Under the pieces are notes generated by a model. That model had not been told where the DNA came from. It saw only the letters and a list, made by a program, of their open reading frames with translations, and did no database searches. A stretch of DNA of 5,159 bases from positions 1-5,159 of the forward strand of contig JAPKAJ010000171.1 in NCBI GenBank assembly GCA_028825345.1. Direction: 5' to 3'. This document shows positions 1 to 5,159 of this stretch, piece by piece (positions within the stretch are counted from its first letter, which is position 1; each line of letters opens with the position of its first letter). Origin of the DNA: Arenicellales bacterium (GTDB lineage: Bacteria; Pseudomonadota; Gammaproteobacteria; Arenicellales; UBA868). A program made the translations under genes and the position numbers.

Positions 1-1790
1 TGTTGCTGGCGACGTTTTGACGTGGGGGTTTCAGTAAAGGTCGAGTTGAGATAGTGGCGTGCGGGTGCCGTCACCAGCCGATAGGGCATCTCAGAATTAG
101 CCTCCTCAATCACGTTCCAGTGGTCAGGCAATGTCGGCATTACCGTATTGGACGGGCCAAAGCCGTGTGGCATCAGTGCGCTCCAGTCAGGTGAGAAATG
201 AAAGCGACCATCTGCGTGGGCAAAGCCATCCAGATAATGGGAATCACGAAAATCCGGCTGACAGTCGATCCAGTGTTCTTTTTCCAGCCTCTCGAGGTCG
301 CCCCAGCCAGAATCGCGCAGCGTCTGATCGATGATCTCGCGCGAGGTCATATCAAAGCCTGGATGACTGGCACCAAGACGTTTGGCCAGCGCGCAGATCA
401 CTTCGTGATTGGATCGGCATTCCTCGGGAGGGTTGATGATCTTCGGGCCCAGGGTAATGTGTTGGTGGCCTCCTGATTGGTAGAGATCATTGTGTTCCAG
501 AAACATCGTCGCTGGAAGCACTATGTCAGCCATTTGTGCCGTTTCAGTCATGAACTGTTCATGCACACAGACAAACAAATCCTCTCGGGCAAAGCCTTCA
601 TGAACTCGGTTGAGGTCCGGCGCGACCGACATCGGGTTGGTATTTTGTATCAGCAGCGAAGTTACCGGTGGTCCTTCACCAAGATCTTGGGGATCGTTGG
701 TTAGAACAGCCCCGATCCGAGACTGATCGAGCACTCGCACGGTAGGGTCGATACAGTTGAGGCCTTCAATGAGAGTCTTGTCCCAATGGTAGATATCACC
801 ATTGGTATGAAAAGCGCCGCCACCCTCGTGGCGCCAGGAGCCAGCAACAGCCGCCACAGACAGCGCAGCGTGCATACTGGCCGCACCATTGCGCTGACGA
901 GTAAAGCCATAACCCAAACGAAAAAACGTTCGGGACGTAGCGCCGATCAGTGCAGCCAGAGTCTCGATCTCCTGTTTCGCTACCCCAGTAATTGACTGGG
1001 CCCAATCTGGATCACGTGAAGCCAGATGCGCCTCGAGTTCATCAGGGCAGTCAGTGAATTCTTTGAGGTACTCCTGGTCGGCGTTGTTATCGCGAAATAG
1101 CACATGCATCAGAGCGCAGGCCAGTGCGCCGTCTGTGCCAGGTCGCACACAAAGAAAAAGATCGGCCTGTTTCGCTGTGGCATTGCGATAGGTGTCGATG
1201 ACCACGATTTTCGCGCCACGTTCTCGGCGGGCTTTGAGTGCATGGATCATTACGTTGATCTGGGTGCTGGCGGCATTAGTGCCCCAGATAATGATCAAAT
1301 CAGATTGAGCCATTTCCCTTGGGTCTACCCCGGCCAACCGACCCGTGCCGGCTATAAAGCCATTCCATCCCATGTTGACGCATATAGTTGAATGGAGGCC
1401 TGAATAGCGTTTGGCATGACGCAGACGGTTGATACCATCGCGCATCACCAGACCCATAGTGCCGGCATAGTAGTACGGCCAGATTGTCTCAGCACCGTAG
1501 CGCTGCTCCGAGAGAAGAAAGTTCTCAGCTACTTGGTCCAGGGCATCTTCCCAGTCGATAGGTTCAAAGTCGCCGCTACCTTTATTGCCCTTGCGGCGTA
1601 ATGGTTGGGTCAGGCGGTCAGGGTGATGGATACGCTCATGGTATCGGGCCACCTTGCTACAGATCACCCCTGCGGTATAAGTGTTTGCCGTAGCACCCCG
1701 GATCTTACCGATGGTGTATTCATCGATTTTCTCGACGTCCAGCGCGCAGGTCGAAGGGCAGTCATGCGGGCACACGCTGTAATGTGTCAT
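1..1790 (-). CDS. Molybdopterin (bis-PGD) oxidoreductase with N-terminal [4Fe-4S] cluster, 3' end outside window
   Basis: This is the catalytic subunit type of the DMSO reductase superfamily (COG0243-like), which performs two-electron redox or hydroxyl/oxo transfer at a Mo or W bis-pyranopterin centre. The frame is open for 596 codons from ATG 1790 to the window edge, with no stop or frameshift. Residues 1-50 hold the cluster motif C7-X3-C11-X3-C15-X28-C44, with K46 two residues after the last Cys, as in FdhF and NapA. C137 (TICVNMGWNGF) aligns with the Cys/SeCys metal ligand of NapA and FdhF through the C-x6-G-[FL] spacing. WGTN (169-172), PGTD (217-220), NTNP (383-386) and ADIVLPAT (421-428) are typical cofactor-domain motifs. 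The segment from about 569 (PYRLVTAPARHYLNS) opens the C-terminal dinucleotide-binding domain, most of which is missing, perhaps about 100 residues. The protein begins directly at the Fe-S motif with no twin-arginine signal, so it is probably cytoplasmic. It starts 4 bases after the amidase stop. The family call is firm; the substrate is unknown. Confidence 0.93.
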   Translation of the reverse strand, partial: MTHYSVCPHDCPSTCALDVEKIDEYTIGKIRGATANTYTAGVICSKVARYHERIHHPDRLTQPLRRKGNKGSGDFEPIDWEDALDQVAENFLLSEQRYGAETIWPYYYAGTMGLVMRDGINRLRHAKRYSGLHSTICVNMGWNGFIAGTGRLAGVDPREMAQSDLIIIWGTNAASTQINVMIHALKARRERGAKIVVIDTYRNATAKQADLFLCVRPGTDGALACALMHVLFRDNNADQEYLKEFTDCPDELEAHLASRDPDWAQSITGVAKQEIETLAALIGATSRTFFRLGYGFTRQRNGAASMHAALSVAAVAGSWRHEGGGAFHTNGDIYHWDKTLIEGLNCIDPTVRVLDQSRIGAVLTNDPQDLGEGPPVTSLLIQNTNPMSVAPDLNRVHEGFAREDLFVCVHEQFMTETAQMADIVLPATMFLEHNDLYQSGGHQHITLGPKIINPPEECRSNHEVICALAKRLGASHPGFDMTSREIIDQTLRDSGWGDLERLEKEHWIDCQPDFRDSHYLDGFAHADGRFHFSPDWSALMPHGFGPSNTVMPTLPDHWNVIEEANSEMPYRLVTAPARHYLNSTFTETPTSKRRQQ

Positions 1791-1794
1791 GGGG

Positions 1795-3195
1795 TCAACT
1801 CCGAGGATCGATTGGTAATTGGGTACAAATTCCTGCCAGCTCTTCAAATGCCAAGGCGGCCGACAGCAGACGGGCCTCTTGGCGAGGCGCAGCCACGATC
1901 TGTAATCCTACCGGCAGACCACTTTGGGTAAAGCCACACGGTATCGACAGCGCCGGTGCGCCGATGATGGTAAAGGCATAGGCGATCGAACACCACTCGA
2001 TATAGTTAGAAAATTTGTAATCGCCGATCTGCTCAACAAAGCGTTGTTCTACCGGGTACGGAGGCACGACCGTCGCCGGTGTCAGGATCAGGTCAGTTTG
2101 TGCAAAAAAGCGCTGCGCTCGCTCGTAGATCTGTGAGCGCGTAACCATGGCGGCCATGATTTCATCCGCGGTGAGCGCCAGGCCTTGCTCGACATTCCAG
2201 ACAATCTCGGGCTTGAAGATAGAACGGTTTGCTTCCAGTAGCGGGCCATAACTGGCGGCATAGGACATGGCACGGTGTACCTGAAAGACCTCTTGCAGAC
2301 CGGAAAAGTCCGGGTGGTCGTGTTCGACGATCGCGCCCAGTTCGGAAAAGCGCATGGCGGCGCGCTCACAGATCTGGGCGACTTCCGGGTCAACCGGGGT
2401 CACCCCAAGATCGGCCGAAAAGGCGATACGCGGCGGTACCTGGCGTTGCAGGGCATTTTCTTCAAAAGAACTTGCGGGGTCATCCAGAGACATCGGATCA
2501 CGGGCATCGTACCCAGCCATCACATCGAGCAGCAGTGCCAGATCTGCCACGTTGCGGGCCATGGGGCCATCGACTGCCATATGATTAAAGGCCAGGTTGC
2601 CAGGATCCGAGGCCACACGGCCCTGGCTCGGGCGTAACCCTGCGACGGCGCAGAAACTGGCTGGGTTACGCAGCGAGCCGCCGAGATCTGAGCCTGTGGC
2701 CAGCCATGCCATACCCGTCGCAAGGGCAACTGCTGAGCCGCCAGAAGACCCGGCAGCCGAAAGGGCTGTGTTCCACGGGTTGCGGGTAAAGCCAAACACG
2801 TCATTAAAGGTATTGGCTCCTGCACCGAACTCGGGGGTATTGGTTTTGGCATAGACAATGCCTCCGGCCGCCTCGATTCTTTCGACCAACAAATCGGATG
2901 TCTCGGGCACATGGTCACGGTAGGCCATGGAGCCCCATGTAGTCCGTACCCCGGCAACTGCGATCAGATCTTTGATTGCCACTGGTATTCCAGCGAGCGG
3001 CAAAGTGGAGAAATCCCGTGACCGAGCCCGCTCCCGGGCCCGGTCAAAGCATAAGGTCGGCACGGCATTGACGGCTTCGTCAACCTCGGCAATACGCTCT
3101 TCCAGAGCATCCAGCAGTTGCAAAGGTGAGATGTCTTTGCCGCGCAACAGTCTATGCACCTCGCGCGCCGACAGTTTGATCAGTTCATTAGTCAT
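1795..3195 (-). CDS. Amidase-signature family hydrolase
   Basis: This is a 466-residue, full-length amidase-signature (AS) enzyme, a family that hydrolyses carboxamides to acid plus ammonia or amine; relatives include GatA and fatty acid amide hydrolase. The catalytic triad is complete: Lys75 in PVAIKDL, cis-Ser150 in AGSSGGSAVA and nucleophile Ser174 in SDLGGSLRNP. The spacings of 75 and 24 residues match those of mammalian FAAH (142/217/241). Other family hallmarks are KTNTPEFG (117-124) and GLRPSQGRV (186-194). There is no signal peptide, so it is probably cytoplasmic. ATG 3195 lies 4 bases after the hydratase TAA and has no clear Shine-Dalgarno, so translation may be coupled to the upstream gene. 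A gatB or gatC partner is not adjacent, which argues against the tRNA amidotransferase role. The substrate is not predictable from sequence. The context suggests an amide intermediate in a catabolic route, but that is inference. Confidence 0.95.
   Translation of the reverse strand: MTNELIKLSAREVHRLLRGKDISPLQLLDALEERIAEVDEAVNAVPTLCFDRARERARSRDFSTLPLAGIPVAIKDLIAVAGVRTTWGSMAYRDHVPETSDLLVERIEAAGGIVYAKTNTPEFGAGANTFNDVFGFTRNPWNTALSAAGSSGGSAVALATGMAWLATGSDLGGSLRNPASFCAVAGLRPSQGRVASDPGNLAFNHMAVDGPMARNVADLALLLDVMAGYDARDPMSLDDPASSFEENALQRQVPPRIAFSADLGVTPVDPEVAQICERAAMRFSELGAIVEHDHPDFSGLQEVFQVHRAMSYAASYGPLLEANRSIFKPEIVWNVEQGLALTADEIMAAMVTRSQIYERAQRFFAQTDLILTPATVVPPYPVEQRFVEQIGDYKFSNYIEWCSIAYAFTIIGAPALSIPCGFTQSGLPVGLQIVAAPRQEARLLSAALAFEELAGICTQLPIDPRS
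1799..1803 (-). promoter_or_regulatory. Ribosome binding site for the molybdopterin oxidoreductase gene
   Basis: The minus strand reads CGGAG, with GGAG ending 8 bases before ATG 1790. It lies within the last codons of the amidase gene, whose TGA (1797-1795) sits between the site and the start. This arrangement supports co-transcription and probably coupled translation. Confidence 0.7.
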
Positions 3196-3199
3196 AGTA

Positions 3200-3982
3200 T
3201 TAGATTACCGAGAGCCTGACATCACCAGGCAGGTCATATTCAGCAAGCAGCTCTTCTCCGGGCGCGCTGTCATAGATATCGGTCATGACGCCGGTAGTGA
3301 TTACCTCACCGGCCAGCAGGGTGATGCCCATCGAGTTCAGATGATTAGCCAGCCATGCCACAACCGCAAATGGCCCGCCGTCTACGTTGGTGGCACACCC
3401 CTCGCGCACGACCCGACCGTTTGCCGTCAGGGTGACTTGGGTATCTTCAACTTGCTGTTGTGACCAGTTGACGATTTCATTTCCCAGCACCAGTTGCCGA
3501 TGTACACCGTTATCGGCAATCGCACTGAGAACGCCCATCAGCGGCCAGGTGGAAAAACGACTTTCAACGATTTCGATGGCAGGCATTACCTCACCAATGT
3601 GCTCGATGACATGATCCGTGGTCCACACCTTTCCTGGCATCAGGTCGCGGGCGATGCGCACGGCGATTTCTGGTTCGATACCGATCATATGAAATGTACT
3701 GGCATCGATAGATGCGGGAGAGGGTACAACCTGACGTTCAAAGCAGCGGCCACTGAACGGAAAGTCCAGTTTGAGCATTTGTCGGGCGGTGATGTTGGTA
3801 CAGCCGACTTTATAACCGATGGGAGGGCCAGTCTCGTTGCTGAGGAGTCCGACCAGTTGCGCCTGGGCAGCGTAGGCATCGGCCAGATCGCTCGGTAGCG
3901 CTTCGGACGGCAGGGCCGTCAGTGCTTCGCCCGGGCGGCGGGCCTGGTGGAGTATCTGAGCCGCGAGTTGTGGGTTTGACAT
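3200..3982 (-). CDS. 2-keto-4-pentenoate hydratase-like protein (MhpD / FAH superfamily)
   Basis: This predicted 260-residue protein resembles hydratases that add water to 2-hydroxypenta-2,4-dienoate (2-keto-4-pentenoate) to give 4-hydroxy-2-oxovalerate in meta-cleavage pathways. The related 4-oxalocrotonate decarboxylases share the fold. Residues 56-62 (GYKVGCT) match the conserved substrate-pocket segment. The divalent-metal ligands are probably E103 and E105 in GIEPEIA and E137 in AIEIVESR, which parallel E106/E108/E139 of E. coli MhpD. The start at ATG 3982 is preferred because an AGGA lies 8 bases upstream and the resulting length and N-terminus (MSNPQLAAQIL) fit the family. The frame stays open to another ATG at 4099, which would add 39 residues, but that start has no ribosome site and the extension is atypical. 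It is the first gene of a minus-strand operon with the amidase 4 bases downstream. Whether it is a hydratase or a decarboxylase cannot be settled here. Confidence 0.9.
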   Translation of the reverse strand: MSNPQLAAQILHQARRPGEALTALPSEALPSDLADAYAAQAQLVGLLSNETGPPIGYKVGCTNITARQMLKLDFPFSGRCFERQVVPSPASIDASTFHMIGIEPEIAVRIARDLMPGKVWTTDHVIEHIGEVMPAIEIVESRFSTWPLMGVLSAIADNGVHRQLVLGNEIVNWSQQQVEDTQVTLTANGRVVREGCATNVDGGPFAVVAWLANHLNSMGITLLAGEVITTGVMTDIYDSAPGEELLAEYDLPGDVRLSVI

Positions 3983-3990
3983 CGGAAAAT

Positions 3991-3995
3991 TCCTG
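3991..3995 (-). promoter_or_regulatory. Ribosome binding site for the hydratase gene
   Basis: The minus strand reads CAGGA, with AGGA ending 8 bases before ATG 3982. This decides the start in favour of 3982 over the in-frame ATG at 4099. Confidence 0.65.
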
Positions 3996-4017
3996 AGCAA
4001 AAAACACACGGTATCTG

Positions 4018-4056
4018 CAAGCGTAGCCTGGCGCAAGGCCAGCTTCCGGGCGCTTG
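4018..4056. repeat. Nested inverted repeat in the divergent intergenic region
   Basis: The outer arms CAAGCG (4018-4023) and CGCTTG (4051-4056) are perfectly complementary. Inside them AGCCTGGC (4025-4032) pairs with GCCAGCT (4038-4044) around the 5-base loop GCAAG, with one bulged C. The inner and outer arms could form one interrupted hairpin or mark a dyad operator. It lies 36 bases or more upstream of the hydratase start, so it could also form in that transcript's leader. No U-tract follows on either strand at the right distance for an intrinsic terminator. The function is unknown. Confidence 0.4.
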
Positions 4057-4137
4057 TTGCAGCTTTTTTCTGGTAACTGGCCTGTGGCACCGATATCATT
4101 GCGCGTTCTCTTTCAATTCAGCAATCGTTTCAAGACT

Positions 4138-5159
4138 ATGTCTTCTGAGTCACCACTTTTTAAACCACTCCAGATCCGCGGCCTGAGCCTGCCCAACCGC
4201 CTGGTTATCTCTCCTATGTGTCAGTACAGCGCTGATGATGGCCTGGCGAATGACTGGCACCTGGCGCACCTGGGCAAGTTAGCCCAGGGCGGCGCGGCAG
4301 TCGTGTTTACCGAGGCGGCCGCAGTGCAGCGCCGCGGCCGCATTACTCATGGGGATTTAGGCATCTGGACCGATGCCCAGGCCCAAGCCCTGGCAGGGAT
4401 CGCCCGGTTTATCTCCAGCATGGGATCGGTGCCGGCGATCCAGTTGGCACATGCCGGGCGCAAGGCTTCCATGCAGCGGCCCTGGCACGGCAACGGACCG
4501 CTCGACGACAGTGATCGGGCTCGCGGCGACGAGCCCTGGCCAGTGGTTGGGCCTTCGGCTATCGCTCTGGGCGAGGGGTGGCTGGTGCCATCTGAGATGA
4601 CCCAGACTGAGATTGCCCAGGTGGTTGAAGACTTTGCCGCCGCCGCACGCCGAGCCGATAACGCAGGCTTTGGTATTGCTGAGATGCATGCGGCGCATGG
4701 GTATCTGGCTGCGAGCTTTCTCTCACCCATCAGTAATCACCGTACCGATTTCTATGGCGGTGACCGGGCGGGTCGGTCTCGCATGTTGCTTGAAACGGCG
4801 GAAGCCGTGCGCGCTGCCTGGCCCCACGACAAGCCGCTGTTTGTAAGGGTGTCTGCGGTGGATGGCGCGCCGCAGGGCTGGTCACTGGAGGATACGGTTG
4901 CTCTGGCTAAGGATCTGAAAGGTCTTGGTGTTGATGTCATTGACTGCTCTTCGGGTGGAATCCTTGGTTCGGCCACAGCTGCCAAGGGTCCGCCGCCGCG
5001 GCTGGGTTTCCAGGTACCTTATGCGCAGGCAGTCAAGAAAGAGGCGGGCCTGATGACTCAGGCAGTGGGATTTGTGCTGACTCCCCACCAGGCCGAGGAT
5101 ATCGTTGCGAAAGAGCAAGCCGATCTGGTTGCGATTGGTCGCGAGGCGCTGGATGATCC
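4138..5159 (+). CDS. NADH:flavin oxidoreductase, Old Yellow Enzyme family (YqjM/XenA type), 3' end outside window
   Basis: This is an FMN-dependent ene reductase of TIM-barrel fold; the family reduces activated C=C bonds of enones, nitro compounds and related electrophiles using NAD(P)H. 340 codons are visible, against a usual length of about 360-370, so only a short C-terminal piece is missing. YqjM/XenA-class residues are present: C28 and Y30 in SPMCQYSA (FMN tuning and substrate contact), QLAHAGRK (102-109), the substrate-anion-binding pair H184 and H187 in MHAAHGYL with Y189, FLSPISNHRTD (194-204), and R335 in AIGREAL, which lies near the flavin phosphate. The start at ATG 4138 gives the expected N-terminus (LFKPLQIRGLSLPNR). 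No good Shine-Dalgarno precedes it. The gene is divergent from the hydratase operon across 155 bases and may share its regulation. The physiological substrate is unknown; detoxification and catabolic roles are both plausible. Confidence 0.95.
   Translation, partial: MSSESPLFKPLQIRGLSLPNRLVISPMCQYSADDGLANDWHLAHLGKLAQGGAAVVFTEAAAVQRRGRITHGDLGIWTDAQAQALAGIARFISSMGSVPAIQLAHAGRKASMQRPWHGNGPLDDSDRARGDEPWPVVGPSAIALGEGWLVPSEMTQTEIAQVVEDFAAAARRADNAGFGIAEMHAAHGYLAASFLSPISNHRTDFYGGDRAGRSRMLLETAEAVRAAWPHDKPLFVRVSAVDGAPQGWSLEDTVALAKDLKGLGVDVIDCSSGGILGSATAAKGPPPRLGFQVPYAQAVKKEAGLMTQAVGFVLTPHQAEDIVAKEQADLVAIGREALDD

Larger units (their letters stand above)
3983..4137. promoter_or_regulatory. Divergent intergenic region between the hydratase operon and the ene reductase gene
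   Basis: These 155 bases separate two genes transcribed away from each other, so promoters for both should lie here or slightly inside the genes. I found no convincing sigma-70 pair. On the minus strand two TTGAAA hexamers (4133-4128 and 4116-4111) resemble a -35 box, but no good -10 follows at 16-18 bases. On the plus strand TATCAT (4094-4099) resembles a -10 without a good -35. The region contains the inverted repeat described separately. Its regulatory role is inferred from gene orientation. Confidence 0.5.

Noticed and set aside
701..1005. Minus-strand short frames that could suggest the Mo oxidoreductase is broken into pieces.
   Set aside because: They are in other frames. Three internal Met codons (1109, 533 and 140) are all in phase with ATG 1790, and the translation is continuous.
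131..1981. Many plus-strand open frames of 60-110 codons opposite the Mo oxidoreductase and the end of the amidase.
   Set aside because: They overlap one another and lie antisense to a continuous 596-codon minus-strand frame with clear family motifs. None shows a recognisable protein or a good ribosome site.
3983..4099. A 39-residue N-terminal extension of the hydratase from ATG 4099.
   Set aside because: It has no ribosome site, is not typical of the family, and ATG 3982 has AGGA at good spacing and gives the normal length.
4085..4102. A sigma-54-like promoter on the plus strand, TGGCAC followed by TTGC.
   Set aside because: The spacer between the two elements is 8 bases, whereas the consensus needs 5; this spacing is strict for sigma-54.
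4316..4352. Two GCGGCCGC palindromes close together, considered as a repeat or regulatory element.
   Set aside because: They fall within the well-conserved ene reductase coding frame, encoding Ala- and Arg-rich residues at high GC, and are explained by codon composition.
4347..4985. Minus-strand open frames opposite the ene reductase.
   Set aside because: They are shadows of a conserved plus-strand gene with full active-site motifs.

Overview
The window holds four protein-coding genes and almost no non-coding DNA. Three lie head to tail on the minus strand, reading from about 3982 down past base 1. One is divergent on the plus strand, reading from 4138 off the right edge. All four reading frames are open, with no frameshift visible inside the window. 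I saw no RNA gene, insertion sequence, CRISPR array or convincing terminator. The moderately high GC, the Shine-Dalgarno sites and the resemblance of the proteins to known families suggest a proteobacterium, perhaps gammaproteobacterial. That placement is an impression only; no phylogenetic marker is present.

Layout from right to left. The plus-strand gene at 4138 is an Old Yellow Enzyme of the YqjM/XenA type (NADPH-dependent, FMN-containing ene reductase), cut by the window end near its C-terminus. A 155-base divergent intergenic region (3983-4137) follows and contains a nested inverted repeat. The minus-strand operon begins with a 260-residue 2-keto-4-pentenoate hydratase-like protein (MhpD family). 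Next is a 466-residue amidase-signature hydrolase with its complete Ser-cisSer-Lys triad. Last is a large molybdenum/tungsten bis-PGD oxidoreductase with an N-terminal [4Fe-4S] motif; 596 residues are visible and the C-terminal part lies beyond base 1. Both junctions within the operon are only 4 bases.

The gene content suggests a cytoplasmic catabolic module: an ene reductase, an enol-keto acid hydratase, a C-N hydrolase and a soluble Mo/W redox enzyme. This fits degradation of an unsaturated, possibly nitrogen-containing cyclic or amide compound. The substrate cannot be read from the sequence, and no ring-cleavage dioxygenase, transporter or regulator is in view. The combination, and the Mo enzyme in particular, is the part most worth following up.
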